Part shown: positions 24,063-32,282 of the stretch, piece by piece | How positions within the stretch are numbered: the stretch's first letter is position 1 | How the letters are laid out: each line of letters begins with the position of its first letter | Assembly: GCF_011326725.1 (NCBI RefSeq) | Contig: NZ_JAANCO010000001.1 | Coordinates: 62,001 to 126,000 of the forward strand | Source: Microbacterium excoecariae | GTDB taxonomy: Bacteria; Actinomycetota; Actinomycetes; Actinomycetales; Microbacteriaceae | Direction: 5' to 3' | DNA length: 64,000 nt | Position numbers and translations under genes: made by a program | The notes under the pieces: generated by a model | What the model was told of the DNA's origin: nothing | Seen by the model: the letters and a program-made list of their open reading frames with translations, nothing else | Database searches by the model: none

Positions 24063-26372
24063 ATGAGTGGATCCGCTCCCCTGTGCATTCGCCCGCCCCG
24101 CGCCGCCGACGCCGCGCCCGCCCCGCTCGACATGGGCGGGGGCGGGATCGCCGTCCGGCAGACGCACCTCGAGCGCGACGGGCGGCCGTGGTTCCCCGTC
24201 ATGGGCGAGTACCACTTCAGCCGCGACCGGCCCGAGAATTGGCGCGCGGAGCTCGCGAAGATGCGCGCGGGCGGCGTGAGCGTCGTCGCGACCTACGCGC
24301 TGTGGATCCTCCACGAGGAGGTGCGCGGCGAGGTGCGCTTCGACGGGCCGCGGGACCTCCGGCGCTTCGTCGACACGGCCCGCGAGGTGGGCCTCGACGT
24401 CGTCCTCCGCGTCGGCCCGTGGGCGCACGGCGAGACGCGCAACGGCGGCTTCCCGGACTGGGTGCAGGCGCTACCGATCGCCCACCGCACGGACGACCCC
24501 GCCTACCTCGAGCTCGTGCGCGGCTGGTTCGCGGCGCTCGCGGGCGAGCTCCGGGGCCTGGCGTGGGGCGACCCGATCGTCGGCGTGCAGGTCGACAACG
24601 AGCTCTACGACCAGCCGGGCCACCTCGCGACGCTCCGCCGGATGGCGGAGGAGGCGGGCATCGGCGCCCCGCTCTGGACGGCGACCGGGTGGGGCGGGGC
24701 GCAGCTGCCGGCGCGCGCCGTGCTGCCGGTGTACGCCGGCTACTCCGACGGGTTCTGGGAGGAGGCGGAGACGGGCTGGCCCGCCTTCGGCCGCACGCAC
24801 TTCGCCTTCAGCGCGATGCGCGACGACCTCACGGTCGGCGCCGACGTGCGCGCGGGGCTCGGCGCCGCGACGGCGCGGGATTCCGCCGCCGGGCCCGAGC
24901 CGGATCCCTGGCCCTTCGCGACGTGCGAGCTGGGCGGCGGCATGACCGTCGCCTACCACCGGCGCCCCCTCGTGGATCCGGAGGACGTCGCGGCGCTCGC
25001 GGTCGCGAAGCTGGGGAGCGGATCCGCCTGGCAGGGCTTCTACATGTTCCACGGCGGCCGGCACCCGATCGGGCGCACCACGACGCAGGAGTCGCAGGCG
25101 ACCGGCTACCCCAACGACGTGCCCGTGACCGACTACGACTTCTTCGCGCCCATCGGGTCCGAGGGCCAGCTCCGGCCGCACTTCCATGCCCTGCGCGCGC
25201 AGCACCTCGCCCTCGCGCAGTATGGCGCCGACCTCGCGCCGCTGCCGGCGGTGATCCCCGCGGACCCGCGCCTCCGCGCCTCGCTCCGCGGCGACGACCG
25301 CGGCGGCTGGCTGTTCCTCGGGAACCACCAGCCGGCCGCCGAGCCGCTCCCGGGGGTGCCGGGCGCGCAGGTGCGCGTCGAGCTCGCCGCCGGCGCCGTG
25401 ACACTCCCCTCCCGGCCCGTCGACCTGCCCGCGGGCGCGACGGCGTGGTGGCCCGTGCGGCGCGTCGTCGGCGGGATCCGCCTGTCGGCAACGGCGCAGG
25501 CGCTCACGGAGGTGGCGGGGCCGGACGGCCCCGTCGTCTTCCTCGGCGCCACGGCAGGCGTGCCCGTCGAGCTCCACGTCGACGCGGCCGACGCCCGGCG
25601 CGTCCTCGGCGCGGCCGTCCGCGACCGGGGCGCGGACGGCGCGGTCGCGCTCTCGCCGGACGCGGAACCCGGCCCGGGGTGCGAGGTGAGGATCGGCGAG
25701 ACGACGTTCGTCGTGCTCGACCCGGCGAGCGCCGCCGCGCTCTGGCGCGGCGAGGTCGCCGGCCGCGACACCGCGATCGTGTGGGAGGGATCCGCGTGGT
25801 TCGACGGCGGGCTGCACGTCGTCGCCCCCGCGGCCGACGCGACCCTCCTCGCGTGGCCGCCGCTCGGCGACCTGCCCGCGGAGCCGGGCGGCTCTTCCGT
25901 CCTCGCCCGGCACGCCATCGCGGCGGATCCGCGCGCGGTGACGCCGATCGCGGCACCGCGCCTCTCCCCCGTCACCGCGCCGGTGCGCGCGGGCGGCAGC
26001 GCCGGGCGGCTGTCCGCGCCGACCGACGACGACTTTGCGGCGCTCGCCCCCGCGCGCCTGGAGATCCCCGACGACGTGTTCGACGGCGCGGACCGCGCGA
26101 TCCTCCGGCTCGAGTGGACGGGCGATGCGATCCGCCTGACGGCCGGCGGCGCCCTCCTCGCCGACCAGTTCTGGTCGGGCCGGCCGCTCGAGGTCGACCT
26201 CGCCCCGCACCGCGCGGCGATCGCGCGGCACGGCCTCGAGGCGCGCGCGTTCGCGTGGGATCCCTCGACCCGCGTGCACGTGGATCCGCGGGTCCGCCCG
26301 CGCGCGGACGCGCCCGTGCTCGAGGTGACCCGGGCCGAGGTGCGCAGCGAGCGGATCCGCGTGCTCCGCTGA
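24063..26372 (+). CDS. Beta-galactosidase, glycoside hydrolase family 35
   Basis: A 769-residue retaining beta-galactosidase. The TIM barrel starts at FPVMGEYHFSRDRPENW, with VLRVGPWAHGETRNGGFPDW on strand 3-4. The acid/base is Glu180 in GVQVDNELYD, the probable nucleophile Glu289 in ATCELGGG. The beta-rich C-terminal half (from about residue 380) holds the usual accessory domains. No signal peptide, so it acts on imported galactosides such as galacto-oligosaccharides from arabinogalactan or galactan. ATG at 24063 fixed by the leaderless TAGCGT element. The gene follows its AraC regulator by 80 bases. Confidence 0.88.
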   Translation: MSGSAPLCIRPPRAADAAPAPLDMGGGGIAVRQTHLERDGRPWFPVMGEYHFSRDRPENWRAELAKMRAGGVSVVATYALWILHEEVRGEVRFDGPRDLRRFVDTAREVGLDVVLRVGPWAHGETRNGGFPDWVQALPIAHRTDDPAYLELVRGWFAALAGELRGLAWGDPIVGVQVDNELYDQPGHLATLRRMAEEAGIGAPLWTATGWGGAQLPARAVLPVYAGYSDGFWEEAETGWPAFGRTHFAFSAMRDDLTVGADVRAGLGAATARDSAAGPEPDPWPFATCELGGGMTVAYHRRPLVDPEDVAALAVAKLGSGSAWQGFYMFHGGRHPIGRTTTQESQATGYPNDVPVTDYDFFAPIGSEGQLRPHFHALRAQHLALAQYGADLAPLPAVIPADPRLRASLRGDDRGGWLFLGNHQPAAEPLPGVPGAQVRVELAAGAVTLPSRPVDLPAGATAWWPVRRVVGGIRLSATAQALTEVAGPDGPVVFLGATAGVPVELHVDAADARRVLGAAVRDRGADGAVALSPDAEPGPGCEVRIGETTFVVLDPASAAALWRGEVAGRDTAIVWEGSAWFDGGLHVVAPAADATLLAWPPLGDLPAEPGGSSVLARHAIAADPRAVTPIAAPRLSPVTAPVRAGGSAGRLSAPTDDDFAALAPARLEIPDDVFDGADRAILRLEWTGDAIRLTAGGALLADQFWSGRPLEVDLAPHRAAIARHGLEARAFAWDPSTRVHVDPRVRPRADAPVLEVTRAEVRSERIRVLR

Positions 26373-26418
26373 CGCGCGCCGCCTTTCGCGGGGCGCCGGG
26401 CGCTGTCAGGATGAGCGC

Positions 26419-27372
26419 ATGACCGCCATCGCGAACGCGAAAGTGACTATCGTCGGCGCGGGGGCGGTGGGGTCCGCGACCGCGTACGCCACCCTCATCC
26501 GCGGCGCCGCGCGCAACGTCGTGCTGTACGACATCAACGCGGCGCGCGTGACCGCGGAGGCCCTCGACCTCGCGCACGGCGCGATGTTCACGGGGTCGAG
26601 CGCGGTGATCGGCACGAGCGACATCGCCGACACGGCCGGCTCGCACGTCATCATCGTCACCGCCGGCGCCGCGCAGAAGCCCGGCCAGACGCGCCTCGAG
26701 CTCATCGAGACGAACGCGCGGATCTTCCAGACGATGATCCCCGAGCTCGTCGAGGCCTCCCCCGAGGCGATCGTCATCATCGTGACGAACCCGTGCGACG
26801 TGCTGACCATGCTCGCGGTCGAGCAAACCGGGGCGGACCCGGCCCGCATGTTCGCGTCCGGGTGCGTGCTCGACACGTCCCGCCTGCGGTGGCTGCTCGC
26901 GGAGCGCGCGGGGGTCGCGACGACCTCCGTGCACGCCTACATCGCGGGCGAGCACGGCGACACGGAGTTCCCGCTCTGGTCCACCGCCCGCATCGGGCCC
27001 GTTCCGCTGTTGGAGTGGACCCGCGACGGCAGGCGCGTGTTCTCCGCCGAGGAGCTCGACGGCCTCGCGCACGAGGTGCGCACGGCGGCCTACCGGATCA
27101 TCGAGGGCAAGGGCGCCACGAACTACGCGATCGGGCTCTCGGCGACGCGGATCGCCGAGGCGGTCCTCCGCGACGAGAACGCGATCCTGCCCGTGTCGAC
27201 CGTGCTCGGATCCGTGCAGGGCATCGACGGTGTGGCGATGTCCGTGCCGTGCGTCGTGGGCCGCGGCGGGGCAACGCCGATCGCCGAGACCGAGATGTCG
27301 CAGGGCGAGCTCGACCTCTTCCGCGCCTCGGCCGAGACGCTCCGCAGCACGGCGGACCGGATCCGCGGGTAG
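26419..27372 (+). CDS. ldh: L-lactate dehydrogenase
   Basis: A 317-residue NAD-dependent enzyme interconverting pyruvate and lactate. Cofactor motif GAGAVGSATAYA (about residues 13-24), DINAARVTAEALDLAHG with the NAD-ribose Asp, GQTRLELIETN carrying substrate-binding Arg, TNPCDVLT and the catalytic His in YIAGEHGDTEFPLW. GQ-T-R with no Arg102-to-malate signature favours lactate over malate; Ala in place of Gln in the AAQKPGQTR loop should be noted, as the loop Gln (here in AAQK) fits lactate use. ATG at 26419, six bases after CAGGAT. Independent gene 46 bases after the GH35 stop. Confidence 0.88.
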   Translation: MTAIANAKVTIVGAGAVGSATAYATLIRGAARNVVLYDINAARVTAEALDLAHGAMFTGSSAVIGTSDIADTAGSHVIIVTAGAAQKPGQTRLELIETNARIFQTMIPELVEASPEAIVIIVTNPCDVLTMLAVEQTGADPARMFASGCVLDTSRLRWLLAERAGVATTSVHAYIAGEHGDTEFPLWSTARIGPVPLLEWTRDGRRVFSAEELDGLAHEVRTAAYRIIEGKGATNYAIGLSATRIAEAVLRDENAILPVSTVLGSVQGIDGVAMSVPCVVGRGGATPIAETEMSQGELDLFRASAETLRSTADRIRG

Positions 27373-27397
27373 CGCCCGGCCCGGCGCCGCGGCCCGC

Positions 27398-28756
27398 TCA
27401 GAACGCCGGCACGTCCTCCAGCGCCGGCGCGCGGTGGGCACGCACGTCTTCCAGCGCCGCGCGCAGCTTGCCCGAGCGGTCGTCGATCACCCGCGCGTAG
27501 CCGAGGCGGGTGGCCTCGGCGCGGCGCTGGCTCGCCTGCGTGACGGGCCGCACCTCGCCCGCGAGCGACAGCTCGCCCGCGGCCGCGATGTCGCGCGGGA
27601 CGGCCCACTGGCGCAGCGACCCCGCGACGGCGATCGCGATCGCCAGGTCGGCGGCCGGCTCGGTGAAGGTGACCCCGCCGACGGTCGAGACGTACACGTC
27701 CATGTCGCTCGTCTTGATGCCCGCGCGCCGCTCGAGCACCGCGAGCACCATCGCGACGCGGCTGGAGTCGACGCCGTGCACGATCCGCCGCGGGTTCGGC
27801 GCCCCCGTCGGGATCGTCAGCGCCTGCACCTCCACGGGCAGCGCGCGCTTGCCCTCGAGCGCGATGCCGACGCAGGTGCCGGGCTCGGGGTCGCCCTGCG
27901 AGAGGAACAGGCCCGACGGATCCGGCACCTCCTGGATCCCGTCTCCCGCCATCTCGAAGCAGCCGACCTCGTCGGTCGGGCCAAAGCGGTTCTTTAACGC
28001 CCGCACGAACCGCAGCGCCGTCTGCCGGTCGCCCTCGAAGTGGCACACGACGTCGACGAGGTGCTCGAGCACGCGCGGGCCCGCGACCTGCCCGTCCTTC
28101 GTGACGTGGCCGACGAGGATGATCGGCAGCCCCCGGTCCTTCGCGACGCGGATGAGCGTGGAGGCGACCTCGCGCACCTGGCCGGGCATGCCCGCCGCGC
28201 CGTCCTGCATGCTCGAGGCGACGGTCTGGACGGAGTCGACGATGACGAGCTCGGGCTGGACCGCATCGATGTGGCCGAGCACGGTCGCGAGGTCGACCTC
28301 GCTCGCGAGGAACAGCTCGTCATGCAGGGCACCCGTGCGCTCGGCGCGTAGCCGCACCTGCGCGACCGACTCCTCCGCGCTGACGTAGAGGACGCGCCGC
28401 CCCTCGCGCGCCGAGCGCGCGGCGACCTCGAGCAGGAGGGTCGACTTGCCCACGCCGGGCTCGCCCGACAGGAGCACGGCGGCGCCCGGCACGATGCCGC
28501 CGCCGAGCACGCGGTCGAACTCGCCCACGCCGCTCGGCCGCCGCGGCGCCTCGCTGGTCTCGACCTGCGTGATGGGGCGGGCCGCGGCAGTCGGCGCGAG
28601 CGACTGCACCCCGCGCGCGGCCACGCCCTGGCGCTGTCCCTGCTCGACGACCGTGCCCCACTGCTGGCACTCGCCGCAGCGGCCCACCCACTTAGGCGTC
28701 GTCCACCCGCATTCGGAGCAGACGAACGCGGGTGCCGGGGGTCGCTTGGTGGCCAT
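27398..28756 (-). CDS. radA: DNA repair protein RadA
   Basis: A 452-residue RecA-like branch-migration ATPase. N-terminal four-Cys zinc finger CSECGWTTPKWVGRCGEC (about residues 13-30), Walker A GEPGVGKST, Walker B-type LVIVDSVQT, the RadA signature KNRFG (in ALKNRFGPTDEVG) and a C-terminal Lon-like domain ending in a VRPVTQASQRRAEA region. It processes recombination intermediates. The ATG at 28756 follows TAGCCT by six bases, with no ribosome site: leaderless. Divergent from the MFS gene at 28837. Confidence 0.96.
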   Translation of the reverse strand: MATKRPPAPAFVCSECGWTTPKWVGRCGECQQWGTVVEQGQRQGVAARGVQSLAPTAAARPITQVETSEAPRRPSGVGEFDRVLGGGIVPGAAVLLSGEPGVGKSTLLLEVAARSAREGRRVLYVSAEESVAQVRLRAERTGALHDELFLASEVDLATVLGHIDAVQPELVIVDSVQTVASSMQDGAAGMPGQVREVASTLIRVAKDRGLPIILVGHVTKDGQVAGPRVLEHLVDVVCHFEGDRQTALRFVRALKNRFGPTDEVGCFEMAGDGIQEVPDPSGLFLSQGDPEPGTCVGIALEGKRALPVEVQALTIPTGAPNPRRIVHGVDSSRVAMVLAVLERRAGIKTSDMDVYVSTVGGVTFTEPAADLAIAIAVAGSLRQWAVPRDIAAAGELSLAGEVRPVTQASQRRAEATRLGYARVIDDRSGKLRAALEDVRAHRAPALEDVPAF

Positions 28757-28762
28757 GATCCC

Positions 28763-28829
28763 AGGCTAGATCGGACCACCGACATCCGCGCTCGCCGGGC
28801 CCGCCGATGTCGGACCCCCGGCGTAGCGT
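28763..28829. promoter_or_regulatory. Divergent leaderless promoters of radA and MFS gene
   Basis: On the minus strand TAGCCT (28768-28763) is six bases before the radA ATG. On the plus strand TAGCGT (28824-28829) is seven bases before the GTG at 28837. The two starts are only 80 bases apart. Confidence 0.6.
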
Positions 28830-28836
28830 GGGTGTC

Positions 28837-30192
28837 GTGACCCACCCGACCCGCGTCCTCTGGATCGCGATCCTCGCCTCGTTCGTGTCGTTCCTCGACG
28901 GCACGATCGTCAACGTCGCGCTCCCCGCGATCGACCGCGAGCTCGGCGGCGGCCTGTCGACGCAGCAGTGGGTCGTCGACGGCTACCTCATCACCCTCGG
29001 CGCGCTCATGCTCGTCGCCGGGTCCGTGAGCGACGCGTTCGGGCGCGCCCTCGTGCTGCGGGTCGGGCTCGTGGGCTTCGGCGTCGCGTCGGTCGCGATC
29101 GCGGCGGCGCCGGATCCGGCGTTCCTCGTCGCCGCCCGCCTCCTGCAGGGCGCCGCGGGCGCCTTCCTCGTGCCGAGCTCGCTCGCGCTGATCACCTCGA
29201 CCTTCTCCGGCGCCGCGCAGGCGCGCGCGATCGGCACGTGGACGTCGATGACCACCGGCGCGATGGTGGCGGGGCCCGTCATCGGCGGCGCCCTCGTCGA
29301 CCTCGCCAGCTGGCGGTGGGCGTTCCTCCTCAACGTCGTCCCGGTCGCCGTGACCCTCTGGCTGTGCCGCGGGCTGCGCGATCCGGAACGCGCGCCCGGC
29401 GCCCGGGTCGACCTCCTCGCCGCGGCCCTGTGCGTCGCGGGCCTCGGCGGCGTCGTCTTCGCGCTCATCGAGCAGCCCCGGCTCGGCTGGGCGAGCCCCG
29501 CGACGATCGCGCCGCTCGCGGGCGGGGCGGCGCTGTTCGCGCTGTTCCTTCTGCGGCAGCGCTCCGCGCGGCACCCGATCCTGCCGCTCGACCTCTTCCG
29601 CGCCCGTAACTTCTGGGCCGGCAACCTCGCGACGGTCTTCGTCTACGCCGCCCTCGCGCTGAACGGCTTCGTCGTCGCGATCTACCTGCAGCAGGGCGCG
29701 GGGCTCACGGCGACCGCGGCGGGACTCGCGAGCCTGCCCATCACGATCCTCATGATCCTCCTCAGCTCCCGCGCCGGCGCGCTCGCGGGGAAGTGGGGCG
29801 CGCGCGTGTTCATGACGGCGGGCCCGCTCCTCATGGCGGCCGGATCCCTCCTGCTGCTCACCGTCGCCCCCGACTTCCACTACGCCTGGCAGGTCCTGCC
29901 GTCGATGCTCGTGTTCGGCCTCGGCCTGTCGCTCACGGTCGCCCCGCTGACCTCGACCGTGCTCGGCGCGATCGCGCCCGAGCGCAGCGGCATCGCGAGC
30001 GCCGTCAACAACGCGATCTCCCGCGTCGCCGGGCTCATCGCGGTCGCGGCGATCGGCTCGATCGTGGGCGGCTCGCTCGACCTCGACGGCTTCCACCGCT
30101 CCGCCGTCGTCGTCGCGGCGCTGCTCGCCGCCGGCGGCCTCGTGTCGTGGGCGGGGATCCGCACGCCGCGCCCGGCGCCCAAGCCGGCCTGA
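28837..30192 (+). CDS. MFS multidrug exporter (DHA2-like, 12-14 helices)
   Basis: A 451-residue exporter starting THPTRVLWIAILASFVSFLDGTIVNVALPAI, the DHA2 opening with the D-G-T-I-V-N-V-A-L-P signature in helix 1, then QWVVDGYLIT and GSVSDAFGRALVLR (loop 2-3). Helix 5 motif C-like GPVIGGALVD is present. It probably exports lipophilic drugs or dyes by proton antiport. I chose the GTG at 28837 over the ATG at 28807, because TAGCGT lies seven bases upstream and the longer form would start upstream of that promoter. No TetR regulator is adjacent. Confidence 0.82.
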   Translation: MTHPTRVLWIAILASFVSFLDGTIVNVALPAIDRELGGGLSTQQWVVDGYLITLGALMLVAGSVSDAFGRALVLRVGLVGFGVASVAIAAAPDPAFLVAARLLQGAAGAFLVPSSLALITSTFSGAAQARAIGTWTSMTTGAMVAGPVIGGALVDLASWRWAFLLNVVPVAVTLWLCRGLRDPERAPGARVDLLAAALCVAGLGGVVFALIEQPRLGWASPATIAPLAGGAALFALFLLRQRSARHPILPLDLFRARNFWAGNLATVFVYAALALNGFVVAIYLQQGAGLTATAAGLASLPITILMILLSSRAGALAGKWGARVFMTAGPLLMAAGSLLLLTVAPDFHYAWQVLPSMLVFGLGLSLTVAPLTSTVLGAIAPERSGIASAVNNAISRVAGLIAVAAIGSIVGGSLDLDGFHRSAVVVAALLAAGGLVSWAGIRTPRPAPKPA

Positions 30193-30204
30193 GGCCGCGC
30201 GAGG

Positions 30205-30573
30205 TTATCCGACGTCGCCGTCGACGTAGACCCAGCGACCGCCGCGGCGGGCGAAGCGCGAGTGCTCGCGGAGCTCGCCGGGCCCGCCCGCGTCGACGTA
30301 GCGCGCCGTGAAGTCGACCGTTCCCGCCTCGCCGTCGACGGCGGATCCGTGCACGGTCAGGCCCGTCCACGACAGGCCCGGATCCGCGGACAGGTCCGCG
30401 GGGCGCGTGCGCGGGTGCCACGAGCGGGCGAGGAAGAACACGTCGCCCGTGGCGAAGGCGGAGTACCGCGCGCGCATGAGCTCCTCGGGCGTCTCCGCCT
30501 GTCGCTTCCCGGCGTGCAGCGGGCCGCAGCACGCGGCGTAGCTCGCGGATCCGCAGGGGCAGGGATCCGCCAT
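30205..30573 (-). CDS. YchJ-like SEC-C zinc-binding protein (UPF0225)
   Basis: A 122-residue protein with an N-terminal metal motif (CPCGS...YAACCGP, four Cys) followed by the NTF2-like YchJ domain (RARYSAFATGDVFFLARSWHPRTRP, then VDFTARY and REHSRFARRGGRWVYVDG). The function of YchJ proteins is not settled. The ATG shares one base with the stop of the upstream gene (TGATG), so the two are coupled. Confidence 0.82.
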   Translation of the reverse strand: MADPCPCGSASYAACCGPLHAGKRQAETPEELMRARYSAFATGDVFFLARSWHPRTRPADLSADPGLSWTGLTVHGSAVDGEAGTVDFTARYVDAGGPGELREHSRFARRGGRWVYVDGDVG

Positions 30574-30983
30574 CACGCCTCGAGGGCGGCCAGGAGGTCG
30601 GCGGGCGAGGCCTGCATGGCGTGCGGGCCCGCGATGTCGAGGAAGACGGTCGTGATCGTGTCGCGGTACTCGGTGAGGAACGCGCGCAGCCAGGCGGGCG
30701 AGTACACGCCGACGCCGGGCGGCAGGTTCTTTGGCTTGTTGCGGGCGTCGCTGAACAGCAGCAGCGCGACGTCGCCCGAGGCCTGGTCGCGGTACGTCCA
30801 GACCTCGCCGCCGTCGAGCGGGTTGTCGCGGGGGCCGGGCTTGATGAGCGGCACGACCGTGTTGCCGTTGCGGAGGGCGAGGGCGACGGCCGCCATGTCC
30901 TGCTTCTCGAGCGCCTGCGCGAGCGCCTCGGAGCGGAACTGCTTCGGGTCGGCGGCCACGGACTTCTTGCGCGGGGAGGCCAT
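30573..30983 (-). CDS. SseB-like protein
   Basis: A 136-residue cytoplasmic protein. NGNTVVPLIKPGP, GEVWTYRDQASGDVALLLFSDARNKP and VYSPAWLRAFLTEYRDTITTVFLDIAGPHAMQASPADLLAALEA follow the order seen in SseB N-terminal domain proteins of Actinomycetota, whose role is unknown. ATG at 30983, six bases after TACCCT: leaderless. Coupled to the YchJ-like gene by a TGATG junction. Confidence 0.6.
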   Translation of the reverse strand: MASPRKKSVAADPKQFRSEALAQALEKQDMAAVALALRNGNTVVPLIKPGPRDNPLDGGEVWTYRDQASGDVALLLFSDARNKPKNLPPGVGVYSPAWLRAFLTEYRDTITTVFLDIAGPHAMQASPADLLAALEA

Positions 30984-30989
30984 GCCTCC

Positions 30990-30995
30990 AGGGTA
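30990..30995 (-). promoter_or_regulatory. Leaderless -10 element TACCCT
   Basis: Minus-strand TACCCT, six bases before the ATG at 30983. Although GGAGG occurs in the six-base spacer (GGAGGC), it is too close to the ATG to act as a ribosome site. Confidence 0.55.
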
Positions 30996-31019
30996 CGCGG
31001 TGCCGGGCGCCGGGCGCGG

Positions 31020-31697
31020 TCAGTACAGGAGGAAGCTCGTCGACTGCGACATAACCTCGCCGAGGCGCACGGTCAGCGCGTAGGTCGCGCCGCCGCCGAC
31101 GGCCGCCGGCCGGTCCTCCGCGTCGCACGTGTCGGTCGCTGAGCGGGTCCGGTCCCACGTGATCGGCGACGTGGACGAGACGGTCTGCCCGGCGGCGAGC
31201 GTGACCCACTGGTCCGCGGATCCGCTCTGGCAGTCGGTCGAGCGCCACCAGGTGTCGGACCCGCTGACGATCTCGAAGCGCTGCTGGCTCGTGCCGACGT
31301 TGAGGACGCAGTCGAGGGATCCGACGTTCGTCAGCTCGAGGGAGATCTGCGGGTTCTCGCCCGCGGCGTAGGAGTCCTGGTCCGTGACCGCGGACACCTG
31401 CAGCGCGCCGTTCGCGCACGCCTCGGGCTGGTTTTCGGCAGACGGGGTCGCGGCCGGCTCGGCTTCCTCCGTGGGCAGGAGCGTCGGGACCGGATCCGGC
31501 ACCTCCTCGACGGCGGACGTGTCGGACGAGAGGAACGGGAGGTTCTGCCACGGCTGCGCGGCGACGAGCCAGCGGATCCCGAACACGAGCCCCACGACGA
31601 TGCCCGCGAGGAGGGCGAGCGCGAGCACCCCGACGACGAGGCGTCGGCGCCGGTACACGGCTCTCGAGGGCCTGCGCGGCCGCGGGTTCTCGCTCAC
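31020..31697 (-). CDS. Membrane-anchored protein with extracellular Ig-like domain
   Basis: A 225-residue protein: a very basic N-terminus (RPRRPSRAVYRRRR), one membrane helix (about residues 20-46), a Pro/Glu/Thr linker, then a secreted beta-rich domain with four Cys (CANGALQVS, LDCVLNVG, STDCQSG, DTCDAED) that could form two disulfides. ISLELTNVGSLDC resembles a small Ig-like/DUF4232-type fold. The GTG at 31697 follows TAGTCT by six bases. I do not know its function. Confidence 0.65.
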   Translation of the reverse strand: MSENPRPRRPSRAVYRRRRLVVGVLALALLAGIVVGLVFGIRWLVAAQPWQNLPFLSSDTSAVEEVPDPVPTLLPTEEAEPAATPSAENQPEACANGALQVSAVTDQDSYAAGENPQISLELTNVGSLDCVLNVGTSQQRFEIVSGSDTWWRSTDCQSGSADQWVTLAAGQTVSSTSPITWDRTRSATDTCDAEDRPAAVGGGATYALTVRLGEVMSQSTSFLLY

Positions 31698-31703
31698 GTC
31701 GAA

Positions 31704-31709
31704 AGACTA
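31704..31709 (-). promoter_or_regulatory. Leaderless -10 element TAGTCT
   Basis: Minus-strand TAGTCT, six bases (TTCGAC) before the GTG at 31697. No ribosome site. Confidence 0.55.
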
Positions 31710-31720
31710 AGCCGCGATCG

Positions 31721-32227
31721 TCACGCGAGGCGCTTGAGCATGCGGGTGTTGCCCAATGTGTTGGGCTTGACGTGCGCGAGGTCGAGGAACTCGGCGATGC
31801 CCTCGTCGGGGCTGCGCACGAGCTGCGAGTACACGTCGGGCGAGACGACCTGCTCGCCGATCTCGGCGAAGCCGCGGCGTTCGAAGAATGCCGTCTCGAA
31901 GGTGAGGCAGAACAGGCGGGTCAGCCCGAGCTCGCGCGCGTTGGCCTCGAGCGCCTCGACGATGGCGCGACCGACGCCGCGGTGCAGCCAGTCATCGGCG
32001 ACGAGGAGGGTGCGCACCTCGCCGAGGTCCTCCCACATCACGTGCAGCGCGCCGCAGCCGATGACCTCGTCGCGCTCGTCGACGGCGACGAGGAACTCCT
32101 GCGTCGCCTCGTAGAGGACGACGAGGTCCTTGCCGAGGAGGATCCGCCGCATCACGTACGGCTGCAGCATGCCGTGCACGGCCTCCATGTCGGCGGCTCG
32201 CGCGGGGCGCACGCTGAAGTTCGTCAT
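31721..32227 (-). CDS. Amino-acid N-acetyltransferase (GNAT, actinobacterial ArgA type)
   Basis: A 168-residue acetyltransferase. Acetyl-CoA loop LHRGVGRAIVEALEANAREL (Q/RxxGxG/A), core strand GEVRTLLVADDW and ERRGFAEIGEQVVSPDVYSQLVRSPDEG. The C-terminal half resembles the short N-acetylglutamate synthases of Actinomycetota (Rv2747 type), which start arginine synthesis from glutamate and acetyl-CoA. The alternative is another amino-acid acetyltransferase. ATG at 32227, seven bases after TACCCT. Confidence 0.78.
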   Translation of the reverse strand: MTNFSVRPARAADMEAVHGMLQPYVMRRILLGKDLVVLYEATQEFLVAVDERDEVIGCGALHVMWEDLGEVRTLLVADDWLHRGVGRAIVEALEANARELGLTRLFCLTFETAFFERRGFAEIGEQVVSPDVYSQLVRSPDEGIAEFLDLAHVKPNTLGNTRMLKRLA

Positions 32228-32234
32228 CGACGTC

Positions 32235-32240
32235 AGGGTA
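32235..32240 (-). promoter_or_regulatory. Leaderless -10 element TACCCT
   Basis: Minus-strand TACCCT, seven bases before the ATG at 32227. No ribosome site. Confidence 0.55.
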
Positions 32241-32282
32241 TTCCCCCCGCCTGGCCGCCGCCTCGGAGCGACGCGCGGCCGG

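Noticed and set aside
26373..26418. GH35 and ldh as one operon
   Set aside because: They are close (46 bases) but ldh has its own CAGGAT-N6-ATG element and no functional link; co-transcription is possible but not supported.
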